Assembly: GCF_032341175.1 (NCBI RefSeq)
Contig: NZ_CP135435.1
Span: 744,001 to 808,000 of the forward strand
Origin: Bacillus sp. DTU_2020_1000418_1_SI_GHA_SEK_038
Lineage (GTDB): Bacteria; Bacillota; Bacilli; Bacillales; Cytobacillaceae
Length of the DNA: 64,000 bases
Direction of reading: 5' to 3'
A program made the position numbers and the translations under genes. How positions within the stretch are numbered: position 1 is the stretch's first letter; every line of letters begins with the position of its first letter. The notes beneath the pieces are model-generated. The model was not told the origin of the DNA. It saw nothing but the letters and a program-made list of their open reading frames with translations, and made no database searches. Positions 26,150-34,864 of the stretch are shown here, one piece after another.

Positions 26150-27865
26150 ATGCTTATTTCAGATCTCATGACAACGAATTTTATTTGCTGTACTAATGAG
26201 CAGACATTAAAAGAAGTCCTTCCAATGTTTACTGAAACTCAATCAAACATTCTCCCCGTGGTAGATGACTCCAATAAATTAATTGGCATCATTACAAAGA
26301 GCAAAGTTTTCCAGGCTTTAGCTTCCCAGCTATCTTTGGACATGACTATTAACCAAATTTATAATCCTAATCCGATCTTTCTTCATCCAACTGATCATGT
26401 AGAAGAAACAAGAAAATTGCTGTTAAAATACAATGTTGGACATGCACCTGTTGTCAATAAGGTAAAGATTCCTGTTGGGGTCATCTCAACAAAACAATTA
26501 TTGTCATCCTATAACATTGTTTATAGTCAATTATCTTCCGTACTCGATATCGCCTATGATGCTATTATTCTTGTGAATAAAAAGGCAGAAATTACGATGG
26601 TGAATAAAGGCTTCACCGATTTATTCGGATTAACCAGGAAGGAAGTTTTAAATAAATCTACAACCGATTTGTTTCCTGAACTTGATATTGAAATGGTCAT
26701 TAATACTGGAATCAGCATTCACAATAACCCGCATATTATTGAAGGACAACAATCTCTCATATCGATTTCGCCTATTAAAGAAAATGGCGAAGTTATTAGT
26801 GCGATTTGTAAAGTAACCTATCGAGGGCTAACCCATTTACACGAAGCCTTAACTAAAGTGAAAGAACTAGAGAAAAAGCTATCTTTCTATCGAAATGAAA
26901 TAAATGAAATGAAGGGTACGAAATATACATTATTTGATATTGCTGGAGAATCAGAGAAAATCAGAAAGGTTAAGCATGAAGCAACTTTAGCTTCTAAAAG
27001 TATGTCTACGGTTTTGATTATTGGTGAAAGCGGTACAGGAAAGGAGTTATTTGCCCAAGGAATCCATGCTGCCTCAAGTCAAAGAGGGACCTTTGTTCAG
27101 GTTAATTGTGCTGCCATTCCACCTGAATTACTTGAGTCTGAGCTTTTTGGCTATGTTGATGGTGCCTTTACGGGTGCCAAGAAAGGAGGGATGAAGGGTA
27201 AATTTGAATGGGCACAAAACGGAACGATCTTTTTAGATGAGATTGGAGATATGCCTTTAACTCTTCAGACGAAAATCTTACGAGTGCTGCAAGAAAAAGA
27301 ATTTCAGCCAATTGGCAGCTCAAGAACCATTCATCTAAATACAAAAATCATTGCTGCGACCAATCAAAATATCGAAAAACTTGTATCGGAAGGAAAGTTT
27401 AGAGAGGATTTATACTATCGGTTAAATATCATAAGATTGGATATTCCTCCTCTAAGAGAAAGACTAGATGATCTGCCGGATATCATTCAGGCCATTATCC
27501 AGCGTTTGAGTCAAAATGGATTTTACATTAGAGGAGTCACACATTCAGCCTTGACCCAATTAATGAAACATACCTGGCCGGGGAATGTAAGGGAATTAAA
27601 TAATGTACTTGAAAGAGCAGCAAACCTTAAAACAGATGATTATATAGATGCAGAAGATATTCCCGCTTTCAGCCAAAACAATGAGAAAAATGATCTAGTT
27701 GATCAATCAACTTCAAGATATAAAGATAAACTTCTTTCAACCGAAAGGGATATGATTATCTCGGCATTGAAAGAATCAAAGGGGAATAAAACAAAAGCAA
27801 GTCAATTGCTTGGGATCAGCCGACCATGGCTCTATGCAAAAATTAAGAAATATAATATAGAGTAA
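26150..27865 (+). CDS. Sigma-54-dependent activator with CBS pair, PAS, AAA+ and Fis-type HTH
   Basis: 571 residues from ATG 26150 (AAAAGGGG at 26133-26140; the open frame begins at 26126). Two CBS motifs occupy residues 1-115 (LISDLMTTNFICC and TINQIYNPNPIFLHPTDHVE). A PAS domain spans about 125-225 (LDIAYDAIILVNKKAEITMV). The AAA+ domain starts near 265 with Walker A GESGTGKE, the sigma-54 contact loop GAFTGAKKGG, Walker B GTIFLDEIGD and an arginine finger region. The Fis-type HTH (NKTKASQLLGISRPWLYAKI) ends the protein. CBS domains bind adenylates or acyl-CoA-like ligands, so sensing of CoA or energy state is plausible. It controls the surrounding acyl-CoA genes by inference from promoters and shared sites. 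Confidence 0.92.
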   Translation: MLISDLMTTNFICCTNEQTLKEVLPMFTETQSNILPVVDDSNKLIGIITKSKVFQALASQLSLDMTINQIYNPNPIFLHPTDHVEETRKLLLKYNVGHAPVVNKVKIPVGVISTKQLLSSYNIVYSQLSSVLDIAYDAIILVNKKAEITMVNKGFTDLFGLTRKEVLNKSTTDLFPELDIEMVINTGISIHNNPHIIEGQQSLISISPIKENGEVISAICKVTYRGLTHLHEALTKVKELEKKLSFYRNEINEMKGTKYTLFDIAGESEKIRKVKHEATLASKSMSTVLIIGESGTGKELFAQGIHAASSQRGTFVQVNCAAIPPELLESELFGYVDGAFTGAKKGGMKGKFEWAQNGTIFLDEIGDMPLTLQTKILRVLQEKEFQPIGSSRTIHLNTKIIAATNQNIEKLVSEGKFREDLYYRLNIIRLDIPPLRERLDDLPDIIQAIIQRLSQNGFYIRGVTHSALTQLMKHTWPGNVRELNNVLERAANLKTDDYIDAEDIPAFSQNNEKNDLVDQSTSRYKDKLLSTERDMIISALKESKGNKTKASQLLGISRPWLYAKIKKYNIE

Positions 27866-27866
27866 A

Positions 27867-27908
27867 AATGCACCGCTGCACCTAAAATCAGGTCAGCGGC
27901 GCATTTTC
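27867..27908 (+). terminator. Terminator after the activator gene
   Basis: AATGCACCGCTG pairs with CAGCGGCGCATT (one bulge), followed by TTC. The region 27909-28044 holds no gene. Confidence 0.75.
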
Positions 27909-28044
27909 ATTAGACAGGAACCAGTTACTATTGCAACTTTATTATCTAATAACCTATTCTCCATTTTAGTAACCTCCACCTAATTTTTAACTGAAAAAAT
28001 AAAGTGATAATTTAATTGAACAACATAATCAAGATATATTAGTA

Positions 28045-28542
28045 TCACTGTTTATTGACGGTTCTTAAATAGTCTGAATATTTTTGTCTAAGCTCAAATT
28101 TCATAAGCTTACCTGATGCATTCCTTGGCAAACTATCTTCAAAGATTATTTTTTTGGGACACTTGAAACCAGCTAGATTTTGTTTTGTAAAATTGATTAA
28201 TTCGTCTTCGGACAATTCATGGCCTGCCTTTTTGACAACCACTGCGGTTACGAGTTCACCCCATTTGGGATCGGGAGTACCGATAATTGCAACGTCTGAT
28301 ACACCTGGGTGTGATCCAACCACATTTTCTATTTCAATTGAGTATACATTTTCTCCACCCGATATAATCATATCTTTGTTTCTATCAACTAAAAGAATAT
28401 AGCCTTCTTCATCTCTTACTGCTAGGTCGCCTGTATATAACCATCCATTTCGAATAGTTTTAGCTGTAGCATCTGGGTTTTTATAATACTCTTTCATTAT
28501 TGATGGAGCCTTGAAAATTAACTCTCCCACATCTCCTGCCTC
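28045..28542 (-). pseudogene. Acyl-CoA ligase, C-terminal fragment
   Basis: Only about 165 residues remain. They include the hinge region GWLYTGDLAVRDEEGYILLV, DRNKDMIISGGENVYSIEIE and the catalytic Lys segment LPRNASGKLMKFELR, i.e. the last third of an ANL-superfamily acyl-CoA synthetase. The AMP-binding P-loop domain is missing: upstream in frame there is TAG at 28543-28545. GTG at 28530 is available but a protein lacking the N-domain could not make acyl-adenylate. Deletion remnant of the leftward sigma-54 unit that starts at 29953. Confidence 0.8.
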
Positions 28543-28602
28543 CTATTGACAAATCAGGAGCATCCCAGTTCTATGACATATCAACAAGAGTCCCTAATAG
28601 GT

Positions 28603-28701
28603 TCACTCTTTTTGATAGAAGGTGACGACACAAGCACTATCAAGACCAAGTTTATGCTGCAGGGCAATCCCTGCTTCTTCATTTGCAGATTGCCTGCAGC
28701 T
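28603..28701 (-). pseudogene. C-terminal stub of a second SCP2-type thiolase
   Basis: Minus strand reads CRQSANEEAGIALQHKLGLD, then SACVVTFYQKE and a stop at 28603-28605. This aligns with the end of the intact thiolase at 21535 (NARTALQHNLGLGGACVVTL, then YQKG). Only the last 32 residues survive, between the enoyl-CoA hydratase and the ligase stub. Confidence 0.8.
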
Positions 28702-28715
28702 TCTTGTTCATTTTA

Positions 28716-29504
28716 TTAATATCCTCTAAAATCCGGTGTTCTTTTTTCAGTAAATGCTGATAATCCCTCTTGAAAATCATAGGACTGGGTATGACTCTTA
28801 AGCGCGAGCAGTTCGTGCTTTAATGCAATGTCTAATGGCTGTTCAAGGCCATCATCAACGAGCCTTTTCATTTCTTTTAAAACAAGAGGGCTCTTCATTG
28901 CGATTTTGTCCGCTAACTCCTGAACGAATCCTTCAAGATTTTCAGGTTCCACCACTTCATTAACTAATCCAAATTCTTTCATTTCTTGAGCAGAAATAAA
29001 TTCACCCGTAAATAATAGATACTTTGCACGATTGATCCCTATCTTACGAGGAAGCCTGACTGCCCCTCCTCCGCCTGGAAGAACGCCAAAGTTGGAGTGG
29101 GCATCTCCGATTTTTGCTTTTTTAGAGGCGACAATAATATCTGCGGTCATCGCGATTTCTAATCCTCCGGCTAGGGTAATCCCATTTAAAGCAGCGATTA
29201 ATGGTTTAGATAAATGATTGAGCTTGTCAAAGAGTTTTCCTGCCAAATCAAGTATCCCAACTTTTCCATTCGGTTCAGTATCTAAATCATCAAGAAGCTC
29301 CTTTAGATCCGCGCCAGCACAAAATGCTTTCCCTTGACCAGATAATATAATGACTCGTACTGATGGATCCTCTTCTACAGTTTGAAGGACTTGAATTAAT
29401 TCCTCCACCAATTTTCTAGAAAGGGCATTCATATGATCCGGCCGGTTTAAGTAAATCCAAGCTGTTTGCTGCTTTTTTTCAAGGATAATAGATTCAAAGT
29501 TCAC
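28716..29504 (-). CDS. Enoyl-CoA hydratase/isomerase family protein
   Basis: 262 residues from ATG 29504. Crotonase fold: LNRPDHMNALSRKLVEEL near residue 18, the oxyanion-hole loop GKAFCAGADLKELLDD near 58, and ALNGITLAGGLEIAMTADII near 105. A Gly-rich GVLPGGGGAVRLPRKIG replaces the more usual acid of the second catalytic Glu, so the exact reaction (hydration or isomerisation) is open. Co-transcribed with the MaoC gene 26 bases upstream, under the sigma-54 promoter at 30046-30063. Confidence 0.88.
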   Translation of the reverse strand: MNFESIILEKKQQTAWIYLNRPDHMNALSRKLVEELIQVLQTVEEDPSVRVIILSGQGKAFCAGADLKELLDDLDTEPNGKVGILDLAGKLFDKLNHLSKPLIAALNGITLAGGLEIAMTADIIVASKKAKIGDAHSNFGVLPGGGGAVRLPRKIGINRAKYLLFTGEFISAQEMKEFGLVNEVVEPENLEGFVQELADKIAMKSPLVLKEMKRLVDDGLEQPLDIALKHELLALKSHTQSYDFQEGLSAFTEKRTPDFRGY

Positions 29505-29530
29505 TAAAAACTCCCCTTTGGTTTGTATTT

Positions 29531-29953
29531 TTACTTTGAAATAAGAGCAGATATTTCTGCCTGTAGCACTAGTTCACCATCGTTTTTAAAAGACGAAAGT
29601 AATAAAGTAACTTCCCCGGCAGTTTTTGCTTCCTTTTTCCTAATTACTTCGGTGATAACATAGATGACATCATCCGGGTACACTGGTTTTGTAAATTTAA
29701 GGTTATTAACACCTGTTCCGGCAATGACGTGGTCACCAAGCACGTCTAATTCAACCCACAACTTAAAAGAAATACTCAAAGTATGTAGACCTGAGGCAAT
29801 AATTCCTCCAAACCTACTTTGCTTTGCTTTCTCCTCATTAATATGCATATATTGGGGGTCAAATTGCGATGCAAACGAGATGATATCCTCCTTACTTACC
29901 TTATATGATGCTGTCTCAAACTTTCTCCCAACGGTTATTTCATTAAAGTTCAT
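29531..29953 (-). CDS. MaoC-like (R)-specific enoyl-CoA hydratase
   Basis: 140 residues from ATG 29953, which has GGAGGAGGAAGAG directly upstream; the open frame starts at 29989. Hot-dog fold with the catalytic motif SFASQFDPQYMHINEEKA (Asp and His of the hydratase 2 motif) near residue 30-47 and GGIIASGLHTLSISFKLW after it. Hydrates 2-enoyl-CoA; MaoC-type enzymes often serve alongside crotonases. First gene of the second leftward sigma-54 unit. Confidence 0.87.
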   Translation of the reverse strand: MNFNEITVGRKFETASYKVSKEDIISFASQFDPQYMHINEEKAKQSRFGGIIASGLHTLSISFKLWVELDVLGDHVIAGTGVNNLKFTKPVYPDDVIYVITEVIRKKEAKTAGEVTLLLSSFKNDGELVLQAEISALISK

Positions 29954-30045
29954 CTCTTCCTCCTCCACCCATAGCAGATCTATAGCCATAAGATAATAGA
30001 AATGTAAAATACACCTCCATAAAAATTAATAATCTTTCTAGTTAC

Positions 30046-30063
30046 TAGCAAGAAGCATGCCAA
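30046..30063 (-). promoter_or_regulatory. Sigma-54 promoter of the MaoC operon
   Basis: On the minus strand TTGGCATGCTTCTTGCTA has GG and GC ten bases apart, TGGCAT-N5-TTGC. Predicted start near 30036, before the ribosome site of the gene at 29953. Confidence 0.82.
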
Positions 30064-30141
30064 TATAAAAAAGTAATTACAAGTATTTTAAACAGTGAGT
30101 TAGGGACTTTTTTTCATAAAAGAAATGGTGAATGAATTGTA

Positions 30142-30204
30142 ACCGTTAACTAAAACCGTTAACTTACTTTACAGTTCGCAATTTTCTGTTAATAACACTT
30201 AACA
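30142..30204. promoter_or_regulatory. Activator sites between two divergent sigma-54 promoters
   Basis: TGTTAA-taacac-TTAACA (30187-30204) has the same six-base spacer as the site at 26041. Two copies of ACCGTTAAC (30142-30150 and 30155-30163) form a direct repeat with 13-base period. They sit 40-100 bases from the -24 elements at 30060 and 30245. Confidence 0.72.
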
Positions 30205-30242
30205 CAACATAGGCAAAAACCTTTATTTTTCTGGGTGTTATC

Positions 30243-30260
30243 TTGGCATGGAATTTGCAA
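30243..30260 (+). promoter_or_regulatory. Sigma-54 promoter of the rightward acyl-CoA operon
   Basis: TTGGCATGGAATTTGCAA, GG at 30245-30246 and GC at 30257-30258, ten bases between. Predicted start near 30270, upstream of ATG 30313. Confidence 0.87.
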
Positions 30261-30312
30261 AAAAGATACATATAGGAGTATTGAGAATTTTGGCAAGGGA
30301 GGAAGGCTCATT

Positions 30313-31092
30313 ATGTCATTGGTAAAAACAGCACTTAACGATGGAGTTTATGAAATAGAACTTAATCGCCCTAAGCAGCTTAATGCACTAAATTCGGAGT
30401 TGCTTTCGGATTTAACGGAAGCGGTAAGGGAGGCAAAAATTAATTCGGATATTCGGGCTGTCTTATTATACGGAAGTGGAAAGGGATTTTGTTCAGGTGG
30501 AGATTTAAAGGATTTTGGAATCGACAGCACAAATCCGATAGAAGTAAAAGAATTCTTACAGAAGGGCCATGAAGCAATAATAGGCCTCTATAATATGGAA
30601 AAACCAGTGGTGGCATCTGTACACGGCCCAGCAGTTGGTGCAGGGTGCAATTTAGCTTTTGCCTGTGATTTAATCGTTGCAGATGAGAGTGCTATCTTTT
30701 CGGAAATATTTGCAAAAGTAGGGGCCATACCGGATATGGGAGGATTATATTTCCTTCCACAAAAAATTGGGATGCATAAAGCAGCCGAACTTATTTTTAC
30801 AGGGAAAAAGATCGATGCTCACACAGCCTCCGAATATGGATTAATAAATGAAGTTGTACCAGAGGGACAGGTAATAGAAAGGGGGAGAGAACTTGCACTT
30901 TCATTAGCGAATGGGCCAACTAAGGCTATAGGAATTGCAAAGCGAATTATGCATCAATCCACGCATTTGTCACTTGAAGATATATTAGAACTGGAGGCCT
31001 ATGGACAATCGGTTATTTTTCAAACAAAAGATTTTTCAGAGGGAAGAAAGGCGTTTCAAGAAAAACGAGAACCTATATTTCTTGGGTTTTAA
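30313..31092 (+). CDS. Enoyl-CoA hydratase/isomerase family protein
   Basis: 259 residues from ATG 30313, with AAGGGAGGAAGG at 30295-30306; the open frame from 30235 runs through the promoter and is not used. Crotonase motifs: LNRPKQLNALNSELLSDL, SGKGFCSGGDLKDFGI, SVHGPAVGAGCNLAFACDLI. The position of the second catalytic acid reads FAKVGAIPDMGGLYFLPQKIG, with an Asp rather than Glu-Gly, as in some isomerases (PaaG-like). First gene of the rightward unit, followed by two acyl-CoA ligase genes. Confidence 0.9.
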   Translation: MSLVKTALNDGVYEIELNRPKQLNALNSELLSDLTEAVREAKINSDIRAVLLYGSGKGFCSGGDLKDFGIDSTNPIEVKEFLQKGHEAIIGLYNMEKPVVASVHGPAVGAGCNLAFACDLIVADESAIFSEIFAKVGAIPDMGGLYFLPQKIGMHKAAELIFTGKKIDAHTASEYGLINEVVPEGQVIERGRELALSLANGPTKAIGIAKRIMHQSTHLSLEDILELEAYGQSVIFQTKDFSEGRKAFQEKREPIFLGF

Positions 31093-31205
31093 TACTAGAA
31101 TTCCCAGCTAATAGATTTATATATTAGGAATTGTCAACATATGTAAAGCAGATTGAATGCTTATTTTTTAATATATCTTAGGATAAAAATAAGGAGGAAA
31201 TAGAA

Positions 31206-32891
31206 ATGAGAATGGTAAAAGGGTGTCCATCTACTTCCATGGATGATTATCAATTAAATACAACGACATTAATACGTCATGCTGTCAGGAACTTTCCAGA
31301 GCAGGAAATACTGTATCGAGCAAATAACCATCTTCATCGCTATACGTATAAGGATGCATATACTCGTATGTCAAAAGTTGCGAATTTTCTTGAAAATAAG
31401 TTGGGTGTAAAACCAGGTGACAAAATTGGAGTCTTAGATTGGAATAGCCACCGTCATTTTGAGTTGTATTTTGCCATTCCTGGGATTGGTGCTACACTTC
31501 TCCAAATGAATTTACGTATTTCACCAGATGATTTAGCCTACGTGACCAATCATAGTGAAGCTACATACATCTTTGTTGACGAATCATTGATATCAGTTGC
31601 CGAAGCAATTGCTCCATTATTGAATACTGTCAAGGGATTCATTATTATGACGGATAAGCCAATGTCTGAAATCAAAACAAATCTATCTCCAATCTATCAT
31701 TATGAGGTAAAAATTATTGATGAAAGTGCTGTCTTTGATTGGCCGATGGTAGAAGAAACAACAGCTTACAGTGCTTGCTATACTTCAGGAACGACTGGAA
31801 GGCCTAAAGGTGTGTATTATTCACATCGGAATATTTACTTGCACACTCTTAAAGAAGCTGCACTTGTTGGTGCAAACAGTCATGATTGTTTATTAGTGAT
31901 TGTCCCGATGTTTCATGGTCAATCATGGGGGCTTGTTCACACGGCTACAATGATGGGTGCAAAAATGATTTTCCCTGGACGATATACAGCAGAGGATACA
32001 TCACCACTTGTAGACTTAATGATAGAAGAGAATGTCACAATTACAGCAGGTTCACCGGCTATATTCCTTCCAATGCTTCATTATATTCGAACACTTAATG
32101 AGAAACCGGATCTTAGTAGAGCAAGATTCTTATCGGGTGCAACTGAACCCCCTATCTCTATGATGAGAGGATTCAAAGAATTAACAGGGGCAGAAATTAT
32201 TCATGCCTATGGAGCCACGGAAACCACTCCATTAGTTGCAATGAATTATCTTCTAAATCCAATCTTACGTAATAGATTGACTGATGAAGAAAAATGGGAC
32301 TTGAAACGCAAACAAGGATTACAGGTATCAGGCATCGATTACAAATTATGTGATCCAGTTACGGGGGATGAGGTTCCCCGAGATGGAAAAACGGTGGGGG
32401 AAATTTGCCTAAGGGGTCCTTGGATTACAGGTGCTTACCATAATGCACCTGAAACGGAACATAACTTTAGAGATGGTTATTGGAGAAGTGGGGATGCAGG
32501 TACAATTGATCAGTATGGTTATGTGAAAGTTGTAGATAGGATTAAAGATGTAATCAAAAGTGGAGGGGAATGGATTTCCTCTATCGATTTGGAAAATACC
32601 TTCATGGACCATCCCGATGTTTTAGAGGCTGTAGTTGTAGGAATTCCGCATGAAAAATGGCAGGAGCGGCCTCTTGCGCTAGTTGTTACCAAAAATAATA
32701 AAATGATACCAAGGCAAGAATTTGAAGATTTATTATATAAGCATTTTGCCAAGTGGCAATTCCCAGATGAGATCCTTTTCGTTGAAGAAATACCAAAAAC
32801 AAGTGTAGGTAAATTTAATAAAAAAGAAATTGTTAAAAAGTATAAAAATCTATACCAAGAGTCGTCTGAATGCGAAGTTACCACAGATTAA
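31206..32891 (+). CDS. Acyl-CoA ligase (long/medium-chain type, ANL superfamily)
   Basis: 561 residues from ATG 31206 with AAGGAGGAAAT. P-loop YTSGTTGRPKGVYYSHRN near 200, HAYGATETTPL near 340 (A5), GYWRSGDAGTIDQYGYVKVV near 430 (A7/A8), and the final lysine region IPKTSVGKFNKKEI. Makes acyl-CoA from a carboxylic acid, ATP and CoA, entry step of the pathway. Probably co-transcribed with the hydratase 113 bases upstream; no separate sigma-54 promoter was seen in the gap. Confidence 0.9.
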   Translation: MRMVKGCPSTSMDDYQLNTTTLIRHAVRNFPEQEILYRANNHLHRYTYKDAYTRMSKVANFLENKLGVKPGDKIGVLDWNSHRHFELYFAIPGIGATLLQMNLRISPDDLAYVTNHSEATYIFVDESLISVAEAIAPLLNTVKGFIIMTDKPMSEIKTNLSPIYHYEVKIIDESAVFDWPMVEETTAYSACYTSGTTGRPKGVYYSHRNIYLHTLKEAALVGANSHDCLLVIVPMFHGQSWGLVHTATMMGAKMIFPGRYTAEDTSPLVDLMIEENVTITAGSPAIFLPMLHYIRTLNEKPDLSRARFLSGATEPPISMMRGFKELTGAEIIHAYGATETTPLVAMNYLLNPILRNRLTDEEKWDLKRKQGLQVSGIDYKLCDPVTGDEVPRDGKTVGEICLRGPWITGAYHNAPETEHNFRDGYWRSGDAGTIDQYGYVKVVDRIKDVIKSGGEWISSIDLENTFMDHPDVLEAVVVGIPHEKWQERPLALVVTKNNKMIPRQEFEDLLYKHFAKWQFPDEILFVEEIPKTSVGKFNKKEIVKKYKNLYQESSECEVTTD

Positions 32892-33058
32892 TGAAATGAC
32901 CATATTTGGGCAAAGAAATTTTCTGAATTGGCAGATTAATTAAGTGTAAGTTTCTAAAATTATTTTTTGGGCCTCTATGAAACTACTGTCAGATGTTATT
33001 AGGATGCAACCATATAGTGGTTAATCAATATTTTCCATTTAAGTTGGGGGGAAAAGTA

Positions 33059-34657
33059 ATGGGAATAACAAATAATTTGAAAAATAGGGGATTAATTGGT
33101 GACGGATTAAAAAGGGCAAGTTATCGATATCCGTCACGGCAGGCTCTAATTTATTATGATTCTGAAGGAAAACAAACGATTTTTACCTATGAAGAACTAA
33201 ATAAAGAGGTGAATCGTGTTGCCCATTCATTACTTGAAATGGGAGTGAAAAAGGGGGACCGGATTGCTGCTATTGGTCGTAATAGTCCTGAAATGGTCCT
33301 ATTATCATATGCCTTATTGAAAATTGGGGCATGGTACACACCTTTAAATTTTATGTTAAAACCTCAAGAAATAAGCCAATTGATAAACATTTCTCAGACC
33401 CGCATGTTTTTTGTAGATAGAGCAAATATTGGTGCAGTTAAGTCCATTGTCAATGAGTTGCATAGCGTTGAAAAATTTGTTTGTTATCGAACAGATGAAG
33501 TCCCAGAAGGATGGGGAGATTTTAACCAACTGGTAGATGGAGGCACCGATGAATTAGAGATTGAAATTGATGACAAAGATGTTGCAGCCTTATTTTATAC
33601 AAGCGGAACGGAGTCTGTACCAAAGGGTGTAATGGTCACTCATCGCAACTTTTTTTATTCAAATTATTCATATATGGCAGCAGGCGTTTTTCAACCCGAA
33701 GATACTTTACTGCTGACACTTCCATTAATTCATATGGCAGGATTTACTTTAATGCTTCACGGCCACATGGTAGGTTTGACAATAGTAATGACAGAGGTGC
33801 CAATTCCTTCTCAAATGGCCACATTAATGGAAGAGCATAAAATTACATTAACTGCTTTGCCGCCAACATTGTATCTGGGTATTCTTAATGTAGAAAAGGT
33901 AAATCAATATGATTATTCTGCACTTCAAAAGCTAGTTACATGGTCTAGCACCATTCCAAAAGGGATGGTGGATGGATGGAATAGGATAGCCCCAAACGCT
34001 CAATTTTTTACGATACAAGGTTCCAGCGAAACAACAGCGAGCCCATTAACCGGTAGTTGGTTTAAAACATGGGATGACGTGCCAAATGGGGATGGAAGGT
34101 ATGTAGGAAAAGTGGTTCATACTGGAAGTGAAATCAAACTTGTTGATGATTATGGAAACGAAGTTCCTAATGGTATACCAGGTGAACAACTTGCCAGAGG
34201 CCCTGTAGTTGTAAAGGGATATTTTAATAACGAAGAAGCCAATATGAAGGCGTTTCAAAATGGATGGTATCATACAGGTGATGTACTTATTCGTGACAAC
34301 GATGGCAACTACTTCTTTGCAGATCGAAAAAAGGATATTGTTAAAACTGGAGGAGAGAATGTTTCCAGCCAAGAAATAGAAAATATCCTAAGTTCTCATT
34401 CGGAAATTCTTCAATGTGCTGTTTTTGGTGTTCCTGACCCGCGCTGGGGAGAAGCTATAACGGCGGCAATTGTATTAAGGGATGGGTCTGTCCTTACAAA
34501 AGAAGAAATAATAGATTATTGTAAAGGAAAACTATCCGGCTATAAAATTCCAAAGTATTTTGTGTTCAGGTCTAGTCTTCCTACGACATCCGCAGGCAAG
34601 TTATTAAAACGAACCCTGAAAGATGAATACAAATCTTTAGCACAAAGCTTTAAATAA
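33059..34657 (+). CDS. Acyl-CoA ligase (ANL superfamily)
   Basis: 532 residues from ATG 33059, after a GGGGGG run; the open frame starts at 32993. P-loop FYTSGTESVPKGVMVTHRNF is unusual in reading SGTES-VP instead of SGTTG-RP, but Lys is retained. Later motifs: FTIQGSSETTASPLTG, GWYHTGDVLIRDNDGNYFFA, DRKKDIVKTGGENVSSQEIE and LPTTSAGKLLKRTL. Second ligase of the operon; substrate probably differs from the first. Followed by a terminator. Confidence 0.9.
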   Translation: MGITNNLKNRGLIGDGLKRASYRYPSRQALIYYDSEGKQTIFTYEELNKEVNRVAHSLLEMGVKKGDRIAAIGRNSPEMVLLSYALLKIGAWYTPLNFMLKPQEISQLINISQTRMFFVDRANIGAVKSIVNELHSVEKFVCYRTDEVPEGWGDFNQLVDGGTDELEIEIDDKDVAALFYTSGTESVPKGVMVTHRNFFYSNYSYMAAGVFQPEDTLLLTLPLIHMAGFTLMLHGHMVGLTIVMTEVPIPSQMATLMEEHKITLTALPPTLYLGILNVEKVNQYDYSALQKLVTWSSTIPKGMVDGWNRIAPNAQFFTIQGSSETTASPLTGSWFKTWDDVPNGDGRYVGKVVHTGSEIKLVDDYGNEVPNGIPGEQLARGPVVVKGYFNNEEANMKAFQNGWYHTGDVLIRDNDGNYFFADRKKDIVKTGGENVSSQEIENILSSHSEILQCAVFGVPDPRWGEAITAAIVLRDGSVLTKEEIIDYCKGKLSGYKIPKYFVFRSSLPTTSAGKLLKRTLKDEYKSLAQSFK

Positions 34658-34725
34658 CAATATCAATGTAGGCTAGATAAACTAAACCTAATATTAAGTG
34701 AACAGAAACAAGTGGATTTCGGTGG

Positions 34726-34763
34726 AAAGTGTAGTTTTTACTTGCAAAAGCTACACTTTTTTT
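34726..34763 (+). terminator. Terminator after the ligase operon
   Basis: AAAGTGTAG (34726-34734) pairs with CTACACTTT (34751-34759), then TTTT. Confidence 0.85.
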
Positions 34764-34864
34764 CGATTTTAAAGAAAAAACATTACATTACAATCCAATT
34801 TGGGATTAGGTATTACTATGTAAGGTTTTTAAATTATGAAAAGGAATGAGGGTATTCGAAAAAA

